Source: Pseudomonas guariconensis
Lineage (GTDB): Bacteria; Pseudomonadota; Gammaproteobacteria; Pseudomonadales; Pseudomonadaceae
NCBI RefSeq assembly: GCF_900102675.1
Contig: NZ_FMYX01000003.1
Coordinates: 62,001 to 126,000 of the forward strand
Direction of reading: 5' to 3'
DNA: 64,000 nucleotides
This document shows positions 44,708 through 54,578 of this stretch, piece by piece; position 1 is the first letter of the stretch; every line of letters starts with the position of its first letter. Made by a program: the position numbers and the translations under genes. The notes below the pieces were generated by a model that searched no databases, had not been told where the DNA came from, and saw only the letters and a list, made by a program, of their open reading frames with translations.

Positions 44708-46265
44708 GTGAAGGCACCTCTTGGTTTTTGCGCAGACTGCGCCACAACGCTGCGACCATCGCCGCGCTGACAACCGCCCAGCCCCACGCCTGGACATTGT
44801 TCACTCCTTCTATGAACAACTGCGGTGCGATCCCGGCCCCTACAATGAGCGCCAGCAACGCGATCTCAGCCCTGGGCGCCGCCACGGGGCGCGCCAGGTA
44901 GACCACTGCCGGCAGCACCAGTGCCGCCGTTGGGAAGCTGCGATAACGCGGGTCGAACACCATCGCCAGCATGCTCACCGCCGCCGCGAAACCCGCCGCC
45001 AGCAGCCACCATCGGGCGTGACGTTCCAGCCAGGCGAACAGACGCTCGCGCCAGCCGCCGCGAGCGGCCAGTGCCAGCGCGCCATGGGCCAGCACTACCA
45101 GGTTGAGCCCGGCCAGCCATCCTGCCCACACCCACTCGCCGGTGAAGCGTGCGTTCGTGCGCACCAGCTCGCCCCACAACCCCAGGCTTGCCGCGCCCAG
45201 CGCGGCCAGCAGCGGCAGCAGCGTGGCCGCGTGCCGATTGCCAGGTCGTCCAGCCAGCAGCAAGGTGGCCGCAAACAGCAGCACACCTGCCAGCCACCAC
45301 TGCGGCCAGTACGGCAGGTTGCTCACCGGTCCTTCGAGCACGCCCTTATCCTGACGGTCGGCGTCGTACAGCCCCCAGTAACCGCCAACTGCTCCCTCGC
45401 TGGCGCGCTTCCAGGGCTGGTCAAAGGCTTCGATCAGGTTGTAGCGCCAACCGTTGGCTTCGGCCAATGCAACGAAACCACGGATGAAGCGTGCTTCGTT
45501 GGCTCGGCTTGGTGTGGCGGTTTCACGCTGGCGCCCTTCGCTGGGCCAGCCGGTCTCGCCGATGAGAATGTCCTTGGGGGCAAAGCGTGCGCCGAACTGT
45601 CGGCGCACATCGGCCACATGGGCCAAGGCATCGTCGATGCCGCGGGGGTCGTCCTCCCAGTAGGGCAGCAGGTGGATGGTGAGAAAATCCACCTCCGGTG
45701 CTATCTGCGGATGCTGCAGCCAGAATTCCCAGACGTCGGCATAGGTCACCGGTACCTTCACCTGGCTTTTGACCCGAGCGATCAAGCCAGCCAGGTGGTC
45801 GCCGGTCACTTCCTTGCGCAGTAATGCCTCGTTACCAACGATCACGGCGCTGACCACATCCGGATTGGCGTTGGCCGAGGCAATCAGCGCGTCGACTTCC
45901 TTATCGGTGTCCACCGGGTTGGCATTGACCCAGGCGCCAAGCATCACCTTCAGCCCATGTTTGCGCGCCAGGCCCGGAATCGCCTCGAGACCGGTCATCG
46001 AGTAGGTGCGGATGCACTCAAATCGCTCGGCCAGCAGCGCAAGGTCCGCGTCCATGCGGGCCGGACGCAAGCGGAAGGGTTGGTCGAACGGCGACTGGTC
46101 CTTGTCGAACGGCGTATAGGAGGCGCACTGCAATTTGTGCGTAGGGCTGGCCGCATCGGGCAGGTGCACAGGCTTGCCAAGCCCGTACCAGAGCGACCCG
46201 AGCCCGATCAGGGCGAACAAGCAGGCGATCAGGTAGAGGGGCAGAAGGCGTGTGCTGCTGGGCAT
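44703..46265 (-). CDS. Glycoside hydrolase family 17-like membrane protein (beta-1,3-glucan metabolism)
   Basis: A 520-residue protein with an N-terminal anchor, a GH17 catalytic domain (about 45-325) and six or so C-terminal membrane helices (about 330-515). Catalytic acid VIVGNEALLRKE and nucleophile LIGETGWPSEG are present. Related bacterial proteins modify periplasmic beta-glucans. The start at 46265 is chosen where the hydrophobic anchor begins. Function in glucan remodelling is inferred from family. Confidence 0.82.
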   Translation of the reverse strand: MPSSTRLLPLYLIACLFALIGLGSLWYGLGKPVHLPDAASPTHKLQCASYTPFDKDQSPFDQPFRLRPARMDADLALLAERFECIRTYSMTGLEAIPGLARKHGLKVMLGAWVNANPVDTDKEVDALIASANANPDVVSAVIVGNEALLRKEVTGDHLAGLIARVKSQVKVPVTYADVWEFWLQHPQIAPEVDFLTIHLLPYWEDDPRGIDDALAHVADVRRQFGARFAPKDILIGETGWPSEGRQRETATPSRANEARFIRGFVALAEANGWRYNLIEAFDQPWKRASEGAVGGYWGLYDADRQDKGVLEGPVSNLPYWPQWWLAGVLLFAATLLLAGRPGNRHAATLLPLLAALGAASLGLWGELVRTNARFTGEWVWAGWLAGLNLVVLAHGALALAARGGWRERLFAWLERHARWWLLAAGFAAAVSMLAMVFDPRYRSFPTAALVLPAVVYLARPVAAPRAEIALLALIVGAGIAPQLFIEGVNNVQAWGWAVVSAAMVAALWRSLRKNQEVPSR

Positions 46266-46482
46266 CGGGCGGTCCGTCGTCAGGTGCAAAGGGCTAGATG
46301 ATAGCCGCAAACGCTCTAGATCAAGCATTCACCATGCAAGGATCACGCAGGGCGCATGATGGCTCAGTGATTGATGGCGATTTGCTGTCGTTTATCGGTC
46401 GGTAAAGGTCGTGCTCAGAGCAGGTCGGCTATGGTGTGAGGATGATGATGCAACTTCCGAGACCTGACGAGGGGATGCTTTG

Positions 46483-47343
46483 ATGGCTACGTTTACAAAA
46501 ATGCGACGTTTCCTGGGTGTGGGGACAGCCCTGGTTTTGGCCGTGAGCGCTGCACAGGCAATGGCCAAAGAAGTAAGCATAGGTTACGTGGATGGTTGGT
46601 CCGACAGTGTGGCAACCACCTATGTGGCCGCCGAAGTGATCAAGCAGAAACTCGGTTATGACGTGGACCTCAAGCCCGTCGCCACCGGCATCATGTGGCA
46701 GGGTGTGGCCACCGGTAAGCTCGACGCCATGCTGTCGGCCTGGCTGCCGGTCACCCATGGGGAATACTGGGGCAAGAACAAGGACAAGGTGGTCGACTAC
46801 GGCCCTAATTTCAAGGATGCCAAGATCGGCCTGATCGTGCCGGAGTACGTCAAGGCTGCCAGCATTGCCGACCTCAAGACCGATGAAAGCTTCAAGCACA
46901 AGATCGTTGGCATCGACGCCGGTTCCGGCGTGATGCTCAAGACCGACCAGGCCATCAAGGACTACGCCCTGGACGGTTACAAACTGCAGGCCAGCTCCGG
47001 CGCGGCGATGACTGCCGAACTGGGCCGCGCCTACGCCAAGCAGCAATCCATTGCCGTGACCGGCTGGGTGCCGCACTGGATGTTCGCCAAATGGAAACTC
47101 AAGTTCCTTGAAGATCCGAAAGGTGTGTACGGTGCCGCCGAAACCGTCAACAGCATCGGCAGCAAGGAACTGGCGACCAAGGCGCCAGAAGTGGCCGAGT
47201 TCCTGAAGAACTTCCACTGGCAGTCCAAGGATGAGATCGGCGAGGTCATGCTGGCCATCCAGGAAGGTGCCAAGCCCGATGCCGCGGCCAAGGATTGGGT
47301 TGCCAAGCACCCAGAGCGCGTGAAGGAGTGGACCGGCAAGTAA
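46483..47343 (+). CDS. Glycine betaine/choline-type ABC substrate-binding protein
   Basis: A 286-residue OpuAC-family binding protein with a signal peptide ending AMAKE. Ligand-cage motifs GYVDGWSDSVATTY, AWLPVTHGEYW and TGWVPHWMFAKWKL hold the Trp residues typical of quaternary ammonium binding. It is a lone binding protein with no ABC ATPase or permease beside it, so it must pair with a transporter elsewhere. The TTG one codon upstream is an alternative start. Confidence 0.88.
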   Translation: MATFTKMRRFLGVGTALVLAVSAAQAMAKEVSIGYVDGWSDSVATTYVAAEVIKQKLGYDVDLKPVATGIMWQGVATGKLDAMLSAWLPVTHGEYWGKNKDKVVDYGPNFKDAKIGLIVPEYVKAASIADLKTDESFKHKIVGIDAGSGVMLKTDQAIKDYALDGYKLQASSGAAMTAELGRAYAKQQSIAVTGWVPHWMFAKWKLKFLEDPKGVYGAAETVNSIGSKELATKAPEVAEFLKNFHWQSKDEIGEVMLAIQEGAKPDAAAKDWVAKHPERVKEWTGK

Positions 47344-47370
47344 TCAGACTCTGTAGTCGACTCTGCTGTT

Positions 47371-47433
47371 TTCGCGGGTAAACCCGCTCCTACAGGTATT
47401 GCACAGGCCTGTATGAGCGGGTTTACCCGCGAA
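47371..47433. repeat. REP-pair inverted repeat
   Basis: TTCGCGGGTAAACCCGCTC and its complement, 19-base arms, with an inner TACAGG/CCTGTA pair. Downstream of the binding-protein gene. Confidence 0.8.
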
Positions 47434-47555
47434 TTTGTTACGCAATCTGTAAAACACCGTTGCATCTAAGACTAAGGTCGTCTGGTTGGTGTCCATCGGC
47501 AGAATAAAGTAAGGGCGGGTTCTCCCTTATTTGCGTTGCTGCTAGGACAAAAACA

Positions 47556-47867
47556 ATGAACGACAGCATCTACCAATCGATACAGAACAGTCCGCGCTTC
47601 AAGGAACTGGTCACCAAGCGCGAGCGTTTCGCCTGGATTCTTTCGGCGATCATGCTCGGTCTCTACTGCGGCTTCATCCTCCTCATCGCCTATGGCCCGC
47701 AGATCCTGGGCTCCAAACTCAGCCCTGACTCGTCGATCACCTGGGGCATTCCCTTGGGCGTCGGCCTGATCGTTGCGGCATTTGTCCTGACCGCTATCTA
47801 CGTGCGTCGCGCCAATGGCGAATTCGATGAGCTGAACAAAGAGATCCTCAAGGAGGCGCAACAATGA
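47556..47867 (+). CDS. DUF485 membrane protein, ActP partner
   Basis: A 103-residue protein (YjcH type) with two membrane helices around residues 27-50 and 63-85. The N-terminal [16 protein letters not shown] is typical of DUF485. It overlaps actP by 4 bases (ATGA), the usual pairing with acetate symporters, and may assist it. Confidence 0.92.
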   Translation: MNDSIYQSIQNSPRFKELVTKRERFAWILSAIMLGLYCGFILLIAYGPQILGSKLSPDSSITWGIPLGVGLIVAAFVLTAIYVRRANGEFDELNKEILKEAQQ

Positions 47868-49528
47868 TCCGCCAAGCCAAAGCCCTGGCCGTCCTGGCAT
47901 GCGGCGCTTTCGCACCCGCCGTGTGGGCCGCCGATGCCCTGACCGGCGAGGTGCACAAGCAGCCGCTCAACGTCTCGGCGATCGCGATGTTCGTCGCCTT
48001 CGTCGCCTTTACCCTGGGTATTACCTACTGGGCCTCCAAGCGCAACAAGTCGGCCTCGGACTACTATGCCGCGGGCGGTCGCATCACGGGCTTCCAGAAC
48101 GGCCTGGCGATTGCCGGTGACTACATGTCGGCAGCCTCCTTCCTGGGGATTTCCGCGCTGGTGTTCACCTCCGGCTATGACGGCCTGATCTACTCGATCG
48201 GCTTTTTGGTCGGCTGGCCGATCATCCTGTTCCTGATTGCCGAACGCCTACGCAACCTGGGCAAGTACACCTTCGCCGACGTGGCTTCCTATCGCCTCGG
48301 GCAGAAGGAAATCCGCACGCTGTCGGCTTCCGGTTCTCTGGTGGTCGTGGCGTTCTACCTGATCGCCCAGATGGTCGGTGCCGGTAAGCTGATCCAGCTA
48401 CTGTTCGGCCTGGACTACCACGTCGCGGTGATTCTGGTGGGTATCCTGATGTGCCTGTATGTGCTGTTCGGCGGCATGCTGGCCACTACCTGGGTACAGA
48501 TCATCAAGGCCGTGCTGCTGCTCTCCGGCGCAAGCTTCATGGCGCTGATGGTGATGAAGCACGTAGGCTTTGACTTCAATACCCTGTTCTCCGAGGCGAT
48601 CAAGGTCCACGCCAAGGGCGAGGCGATCATGAGCCCGGGCGGCCTGGTCAAGGACCCGATTTCGGCGTTCTCCCTGGGTCTGGCGCTGATGTTCGGCACT
48701 GCCGGCCTGCCGCACATCCTGATGCGCTTCTTCACCGTCAGCGACGCCAAGGAAGCGCGCAAGAGCGTGCTCTACGCCACCGGTTTCATCGGTTACTTCT
48801 ACATCCTGACCTTCATCATCGGCTTCGGCGCGATCCTGCTGGTGAGCACCAACCCGGACTTCAAGGACGCTGCTGGCGCCCTGATCGGCGGCAACAACAT
48901 GGCGGCGGTGCACCTGGCCAATGCCGTGGGCGGCAGCGTGTTCCTGGGCTTCATCTCCGCAGTGGCCTTCGCCACCATCCTGGCGGTAGTGGCGGGTCTG
49001 ACCTTGGCCGGCGCCTCGGCGGTGTCCCATGACCTGTACGCCAGCGTATGGCGCAAGGGCAAGGCCAACGACAAGGACGAGATCCGTGTGTCGAAGATCA
49101 CCACCATCGCCCTGGGCGTACTGGCGATCGGCCTGGGCATCCTGTTCGAGAACCAGAACATCGCCTTCATGGTGGGCCTGGCCTTCTCCATCGCCGCCAG
49201 CTGCAACTTCCCTGTGTTGCTGCTCTCGATGTACTGGAAGAAGCTGACCACCCGCGGCGCCATGATCGGTGGTTGGATGGGCCTGGTCAGCGCGGTCGGC
49301 TTGATGATCCTTGGCCCAACCATCTGGGTGCAAATCCTCGGCCATGAAAAAGCCATCTACCCGTACGAGTACCCGGCGCTGTTCTCCATGCTCATCGCCT
49401 TTGCCGGTATTTGGTTCTTCTCGGTGACCGACAAGTCCAAGGCTGCCGAAGACGAGCGCGCGCTGTTCTTCCCGCAGTTCGTCCGTTCGCAGACCGGTCT
49501 GGGGGCCAGTGGCGCGGTTTCCCACTAA
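47864..49528 (+). CDS. actP: Cation/acetate symporter
   Basis: A 554-residue solute:sodium symporter of the ActP branch. A signal-like N-terminus (ends PAVWAADA) precedes about 13 helices. Motifs [32 protein letters not shown] (split) and [24 protein letters not shown] are family hallmarks. It imports acetate and other short carboxylates. A strong terminator follows; the accessory island begins right after it. Confidence 0.94.
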   Translation: MIRQAKALAVLACGAFAPAVWAADALTGEVHKQPLNVSAIAMFVAFVAFTLGITYWASKRNKSASDYYAAGGRITGFQNGLAIAGDYMSAASFLGISALVFTSGYDGLIYSIGFLVGWPIILFLIAERLRNLGKYTFADVASYRLGQKEIRTLSASGSLVVVAFYLIAQMVGAGKLIQLLFGLDYHVAVILVGILMCLYVLFGGMLATTWVQIIKAVLLLSGASFMALMVMKHVGFDFNTLFSEAIKVHAKGEAIMSPGGLVKDPISAFSLGLALMFGTAGLPHILMRFFTVSDAKEARKSVLYATGFIGYFYILTFIIGFGAILLVSTNPDFKDAAGALIGGNNMAAVHLANAVGGSVFLGFISAVAFATILAVVAGLTLAGASAVSHDLYASVWRKGKANDKDEIRVSKITTIALGVLAIGLGILFENQNIAFMVGLAFSIAASCNFPVLLLSMYWKKLTTRGAMIGGWMGLVSAVGLMILGPTIWVQILGHEKAIYPYEYPALFSMLIAFAGIWFFSVTDKSKAAEDERALFFPQFVRSQTGLGASGAVSH

Positions 49529-49547
49529 GGTCTTGCTTCTGCCAATG

Positions 49548-49573
49548 ACGCCCCGCCAGTCGGGGCGTTTTTA
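49548..49573 (+). terminator. Terminator of actP
   Basis: ACGCCCCG/CGGGGCGT stem followed by TTTTTA, 19 bases past the actP stop. Confidence 0.88.
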
Positions 49574-49753
49574 TTGGCTATGAGAAATTTCGCAATCCCA
49601 TAGGACGTTTCGCAGTTTCATTGGGACCAGTCTCGTTAAAAAGGTAAGCCAGATTGCCCACACTTCCCGCTTCGACCCCGTACTCGCACTGATTGACGCT
49701 GCTGACATACCCGTGAATGAAGCGGTCGATTCCGGCGGATGCGATCCGACAAC

Positions 49754-50656
49754 TCACCAGGGTACCCAGCGCGTCGATGACGGGCTCACCAAAGGTGCGA
49801 TAGCAGCCAATGCAGGCGCCATCCAATTGCGCCGGAACGTGATTTCCCATTCAAAGGGCTCCGGCCCGGCAAGACTTGTCTCTTCCGGCAATGGCAGATC
49901 CAGGAAATGAAAGCGTTGCGCGAACTGCGCGAAGTCCAGCATCAGGCTATGGGTCGGCGCGGTCCGCGCCTGCTTGTGCAACAACAGCTCGTCTTGCTCG
50001 AATCCCACGTGTCGAAGGCGCTGCACTGGCAAATCGAAGCGCTTGCCAGCGTGACGCACCGTGATGTGCTGGACATGCGCGCACAACTGGGCCAGCAGGG
50101 TATGCACCAGTTCTTCGCTGCCCTCCAGCCAAACGCGCAGATGGTTTTCGCGGATGACACTCCCTGGCCAGGGTTGCACTGACAAACGCAACTGCCACGT
50201 ATCATCCAGGTGTGACTGCGCAAGGCACGCGTCATCGACTCGGGCCGGCCAGATCCGCAAGGGGTAATGGGTCAGGAACCGACAGGTCTGCCCGTCGATG
50301 GGATTGCTCTGCAGCTCGAACCCTGCCGGGATGTTCCGCACCTGGGTCATGCCCCCTTGCTGGACATCCGGCTGAAACTGCACGATGCACGACGAGGGAA
50401 AGGATCTGAGCAGTTGTGGCGCAAGGTTTTGCATCACGCCGTTGGCGATTTCAGGGACATCCTCGTCCAGCCGCTGGTGCAGTTGCGCGGTCAACAGCGC
50501 GAACGACTCCATCAGCCGTGCGGTATGCGGGTCGTCGAAATTGCCTTTTGACATACCCAATGCCTGGGCGACACCCGGAAACCGTCGGGAAAAATACTTT
50601 CCCTGCTGCGCGAGCAACTGCAGCTCCTGGCGGAAATAGGACATCAAGTTACGCAT
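49754..50656 (-). pseudogene. tssF: Truncated T6SS baseplate protein TssF
   Basis: A 300-residue N-terminal half of TssF (ImpG/VasA), a baseplate wedge protein of type VI secretion normally about 580-620 residues. The diagnostic start is intact: YFRQELQLLAQQGKYFSRRFPGVAQAL, DDPHTARLMESFALLTAQLHQRLDED and PEIANGVMQNLAPQLLRSFPSSCIVQF (each continuous in the protein, cited in parts). The frame breaks after WEITFRRNW and stops at 49754. No other T6SS genes flank it. An adjacent frame (49578-49850) could be a remnant of its C-terminus, but the match is weak. The start at 50656 is used rather than the frame extension to 50704. Confidence 0.85.
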
Positions 50657-50708
50657 AGAGTCTCTTCGTCTAGTCGGACACCTCCCAAACGTAATAGGAA
50701 ACATCCGC

Positions 50709-51368
50709 TTGGCGTGTCAGACGAAACCTACATCCAGGCATCAGTCATGCAACGGGCTTCAATGTGTAAAAGCGCCCCATGAGGGCCTTTGCCTGGTGCA
50801 CGCGATCAGGACTGACCATGGCCTCTCGAGTGAATTGACGAGAAGGCCCGCTGAGGAGGTATTCCAGCGGTGGGACGTGTTCTCGACCTCCTTGATAGCC
50901 TGTCCGAGCGGTAAAGCTGGAAGGCAACAGGCGCCACTCGGAACGTTTGCCGCGATTGGATTGATATTGGAGGTCCCGCCTGAAAATATCTTGGGTACTT
51001 TCAGGGGGGATGTGTACTTTCCCACCCATGAAACGGGTGAGAAGAATAAGTTTGCCCGATCCGTATTGTCTGGGCGTTCGGCCTATAAAGACAAGCCGTT
51101 GGGGCGACGCGTTTATATAAAAGGCGGCTACAATCGTATCGAGACGCCTGAGTGGGTGGCGTCGAAGATTTATATATACAGTGAAGTTCTCGTCGTGGGC
51201 AGGCCGGGATTCAAGTTGCACTACGCAATGACCAAGCCCATCAAGGTCGTCGGTATTCTCCACCATCAGAATTGCGAGTTGTCTTTGCGTGACCTGCCTT
51301 GGGAAAGGGTTGCGTTGCTGCGAAGGTTGTGTGAGTTAAATCCGACGTTGCCGCTTAGTGTTGTTTAA
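50709..51368 (+). CDS. H-STS-E paralog 1, 5' truncated
   Basis: A 219-residue frame with the core intact: GLCLVHA (His31), WDVFSTSLI (Ser59-Ser61), [30 protein letters not shown] (Glu159) and LNPTLPLSVV. The N-terminal segment seen in the other copies (YSFDxxVE..L..W) is missing, and the only start in frame before the core is a TTG. The 5' end abuts the broken tssF head to head, so this copy was probably cut by the same rearrangement. It may not be translated. Confidence 0.65.
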   Translation: MACQTKPTSRHQSCNGLQCVKAPHEGLCLVHAIRTDHGLSSELTRRPAEEVFQRWDVFSTSLIACPSGKAGRQQAPLGTFAAIGLILEVPPENILGTFRGDVYFPTHETGEKNKFARSVLSGRSAYKDKPLGRRVYIKGGYNRIETPEWVASKIYIYSEVLVVGRPGFKLHYAMTKPIKVVGILHHQNCELSLRDLPWERVALLRRLCELNPTLPLSVV

Positions 51369-51458
51369 GACTGTCGAGACGTGATCAATCGCCGATCAAT
51401 CGAAGTGGCGAATGGTCGAATATTATCTGTTTGAACAAAATCTGAAAGTGAGAGACTC

Positions 51459-52160
51459 ATGACTGATTTGAAGTCCAAGTTGGCAACTGCTACGTCGTCT
51501 TTGCTGCGGCGGCGACCCGCCAACACCAAGGTCAATATGCATGGCAAGGCATGCACGCCAAAATATTCCCTCGACCCCAAATTGGAACAGCGATTGACAA
51601 CGTGGGAAGACTTGGATGATCGCGACCTTTTCTTGGCACATCCCGTGACGCTGGAGTGTTTCTTGAGCAGTGATCTGAGTCGGCGAACAGCGGAGGATGT
51701 TATCGAGGAGTGCGATGTGTTTTCCACCTCATTGGCTTCGTATGGCAACCCTGCCTCGGTACCGTGGACTCGCGGGGTTGGCCTGATTCTGGACATAAAT
51801 CCTCAAAATATTCTCGGGACGTTTACTCGGCCTGTCGGGCTGCCGTTTCATGGACGGACCTCTAAGTATCAGTTGGCCCACAGCATAGAGGCGGGTATTA
51901 GCCAGAGCGGAAAGATAATCAAAGGCGGGTATCGCAAAATTATGACACCGGAGGAGCTGCTCAAGTACAAAAATGTTGGCAATGAAGTACTGGTCATTGG
52001 TCGGCCCAACACGCATGTGCATTTTGCCCAGACGCGCAAAATCAACGTAAAGGGTGTGGTAATTGTCAATCGGAACGATAGTGAAAAACTGCGTGAAGAT
52101 TTTAATTTGATTAGGCTGCTGCGAGTGCAGAATCCAGGCCTTGAAGTCTATTCCATGTAA
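51459..52160 (+). CDS. H-STS-E paralog 2
   Basis: A 233-residue protein of unknown function. Motifs: YSLDPKLEQRLTTW, LFLAHP (His61), CDVFSTSLA (Ser89-Ser91), LILDINPQNILGTF, GNEVLVIGRP (Glu176), INVKGV and QNPGLEVYSM. The FPTH motif is altered to LPFH, and the Trp before DV is Cys. GAGAG precedes the ATG. No signal peptide or membrane segment. ART-like role is inference only. Confidence 0.75.
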   Translation: MTDLKSKLATATSSLLRRRPANTKVNMHGKACTPKYSLDPKLEQRLTTWEDLDDRDLFLAHPVTLECFLSSDLSRRTAEDVIEECDVFSTSLASYGNPASVPWTRGVGLILDINPQNILGTFTRPVGLPFHGRTSKYQLAHSIEAGISQSGKIIKGGYRKIMTPEELLKYKNVGNEVLVIGRPNTHVHFAQTRKINVKGVVIVNRNDSEKLREDFNLIRLLRVQNPGLEVYSM

Positions 52161-52243
52161 GACCTTGTTGAGGAATTGTAGAGGTGCGGTGCGTTCATAC
52201 ATGCTGACGTGCCATCATATACGAACGGGCACTTGAACTATCG

Positions 52244-52939
52244 ATGGGCAGGTTGAGCGACGCGGGGCGGCTGCACCCCAAATACTCTTATGATAAAAGT
52301 GTCGAGCACGCCCTGGGACAATGGGAGCGACTGGCGGAGCAGAACAGATTTCTCGTGCATGCTTTCGACCTGGATAAGTTCGAAAGAGGCGACCTTTCAA
52401 AGAGACGGGCCGAAGACGTTTTCAAGTCGTGGGATGTCTTCTCCACCAGTCTGGTGGAATCCCTGCGGGTCTTCAGGTACAGACGCCGCTATAACAATAC
52501 AGGATCAGCCATTCCAACCCAGCTGTTCGGCGAGCTGGGTTTCATTCTGGAAGTGCCGCCGCAAAATATTCTGGGAACCTTCCCGGAAGATGTCATGTTT
52601 CCGACGCACCTACCCAGTAAGGATTTTAAGTTTGCCGATGCAATACTCAACGGTGTCTCCAAGCTATTTTCGCAAAGGCTGGTGGAGAAATATAATAAGG
52701 TCGTTCCGCCAAGCGACATCATTGGGCGAACGGCGTTTCATAATGAAGTGCTGGTCGTCGGCAAACCTAATGTGAATATATATTGCACGATGACGCAACC
52801 GATCAGGGTGCGCGGTATTCTTTATGCGCCTAAATTCGAGGTTGCGGAAAATAATCGGGACCGATCGAGTTTCGAACGGTTGGATTTTATAAGTCGCCTT
52901 CGTCAGTTGAATCCAGGGCTTGGTGTTGTACAGGTCTAA
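52244..52939 (+). CDS. H-STS-E paralog 3
   Basis: A 231-residue protein with all core motifs: YSYDKSVEHALGQW, FLVHA (His39), WDVFSTSLV (Ser67-Ser69), FILEVPPQNILGTF, MFPTH, HNEVLVVGKP (Glu168), IRVRGI and LNPGLGVV. It has the shortest N-terminus before the core among intact copies. The ATG at 52244 is the first start after an in-frame stop. Cytoplasmic unless exported by a specialised system. Confidence 0.75.
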   Translation: MGRLSDAGRLHPKYSYDKSVEHALGQWERLAEQNRFLVHAFDLDKFERGDLSKRRAEDVFKSWDVFSTSLVESLRVFRYRRRYNNTGSAIPTQLFGELGFILEVPPQNILGTFPEDVMFPTHLPSKDFKFADAILNGVSKLFSQRLVEKYNKVVPPSDIIGRTAFHNEVLVVGKPNVNIYCTMTQPIRVRGILYAPKFEVAENNRDRSSFERLDFISRLRQLNPGLGVVQV

Positions 52940-52973
52940 GGCGTGGGCTAATACGAGGTGTCATGTGGGGTGA

Positions 52974-53735
52974 TTGAATAAAATACGCGTCAGTTCGAGA
53001 TTCGAAGCGCTATCGGGAAAGGATTCCAAAGCTGCTTTTACCTTCAAACCGGCGACTGCCTATCCAGCATATTCTTTTGACAAGAAAGTCGAAAAAAATT
53101 TGCAAAAATGGGGGCGTATTTCCGAGATGGGGCTGTGCTTGGTGCATGCCGTGGGCGAGCACGCGCTGGACGACAGTGAGCTGTTCCAAGGGCGCGCACA
53201 GCACGTCTTGAGCGGGTGGGATGTCATTTCAACGTCGTTGATCAGTCGCAGACGGCCATGGGCGCAAGTGCAGATCCGCAATCGGGATCCAAAGATCGCC
53301 CGGCTGCTAAGGAAGCCTCCGACGATGTATGCAAATGTCGCGTTGATTCTACAGGTACCGCCAGAAAATATTCTGGGAACCTTCCCAACGGACGTCTTCT
53401 TCCCAACGCATGAACCGGCAAAAGACTACAGGTTTGCGAGTGCAGTTTTAGGCGACAGAAGTACAGCGCGTCCGGTATTAGGAGGGGCATATACTCAGAT
53501 TGAGTCGCCGCGCAGGATAATGGAAAGGACCGGGAAAGAGATGCCGGGTACTAAGTATAACGAGATTCTCGTGGTGACCCGCCCTCATGTCAGGTTGCAC
53601 TTTTCGGAAACGAAGAACGTTGAAGTGAAGGGTATTATTTACACTCAAGGAAGTTGTGGTCTCAGTCCGTCGGAAGCCGAGGTGCTTCAGCGCTTGCGCG
53701 AATTGAATCCCGATCTTCCAGTCGAGGAAGGGTAA
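52974..53735 (+). CDS. H-STS-E paralog 4
   Basis: A 253-residue protein: YSFDKKVEKNLQKWG, GLCLVHA (His58), WDVISTSLI (Ser86-Ser88), [32 protein letters not shown] (Glu197), VEVKGI, LNPDLPVEE. It starts with TTG; that start is supported because its first 14 residues align without gaps to those of paralogs 6 and 7, up to a shared Leu-Ser and then [KT]-[AT]-AF. Together these three form a closer subgroup (VISTS, VVTRP). Confidence 0.75.
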   Translation: MNKIRVSSRFEALSGKDSKAAFTFKPATAYPAYSFDKKVEKNLQKWGRISEMGLCLVHAVGEHALDDSELFQGRAQHVLSGWDVISTSLISRRRPWAQVQIRNRDPKIARLLRKPPTMYANVALILQVPPENILGTFPTDVFFPTHEPAKDYRFASAVLGDRSTARPVLGGAYTQIESPRRIMERTGKEMPGTKYNEILVVTRPHVRLHFSETKNVEVKGIIYTQGSCGLSPSEAEVLQRLRELNPDLPVEEG

Positions 53736-53767
53736 GCCTGACTTGGCGAACAGTGTGAATCTGAGCG

Positions 53768-54454
53768 ATGGTTTCAAAAGCGAAAGAGCGAAAACTATAT
53801 TCCAATCACACCGCGATGCAGCAGGTTTTATCGCAGTGGGAGAATCTCGACCGCCAAGGCATGATGCTGGTGTGCCCCTTCACCTCCATCACGGCTTTAT
53901 GTGGCTATGCATTGCCAGTCATCCAACAGTGGATTGATCGTCATTGGGTACTGTCCACGTCATTGGTCAATCCGAGCGACATCGAAAAGCAACGGAAAAG
54001 CTATCGGCGAATGAATAGGGACGGGCATTTATTTTCCGGTATGCCGGAGGAACTTGGTATTGTGCTCGACGTGCCGCCGCAAAATATCCTACGTGCTGCG
54101 GCGGCACCGATGATGACTCGTACCCGAATCAACCAGCAAAAATTCATATTGGCAAACAATGGATTATTCAGTGTTGAAGGTCCAGATATTACGTCTCAGA
54201 CGGATGCCTCCTTCAACGTTGTTACACCAAAAACGCTAATGAAATCGACCCGTTGGCAGCATAATGAAGTTTTGATCATGGGCAAACCCAACCAACATGT
54301 ACATGGTGTTGTCACGCAGAGAGTCATCGCCAAAGATATCGTGGTGCTTTCGAAGGACACGCAATCCGAGTTTTCCCATGAAAATCGGAAGTTGTGGTTG
54401 GGTTTTCATACGGCGAATTACTTCAGGGGGCCCTATGCGCCGGCGAGGCGTTAA
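53768..54454 (+). CDS. H-STS-E paralog 5, divergent
   Basis: A 228-residue diverged copy. It keeps VLSTSLV (Ser63-Ser65), LDVPPQNIL and HNEVLIMGKP (Glu167), but the early His is Cys (MMLVCP, Cys36), the GTF after NIL is lost, FPTH is absent, and the C-terminal LNP motif is replaced by a basic tail. If the family is enzymatic this copy could be inactive or altered. It lies 32 bases after paralog 4. Confidence 0.7.
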   Translation: MVSKAKERKLYSNHTAMQQVLSQWENLDRQGMMLVCPFTSITALCGYALPVIQQWIDRHWVLSTSLVNPSDIEKQRKSYRRMNRDGHLFSGMPEELGIVLDVPPQNILRAAAAPMMTRTRINQQKFILANNGLFSVEGPDITSQTDASFNVVTPKTLMKSTRWQHNEVLIMGKPNQHVHGVVTQRVIAKDIVVLSKDTQSEFSHENRKLWLGFHTANYFRGPYAPARR

Positions 54455-54578
54455 AGGTCGGAAGAAAGCTAATGATGGTGCGGGGCGCCGTACTGCCGCC
54501 TGAAACTCCGGTGTGAACATTGTTTGTTTGAAGTTTGGGCACGTTTGATGCCTTTGCATAGTATTCTTGAGAGGTTGG

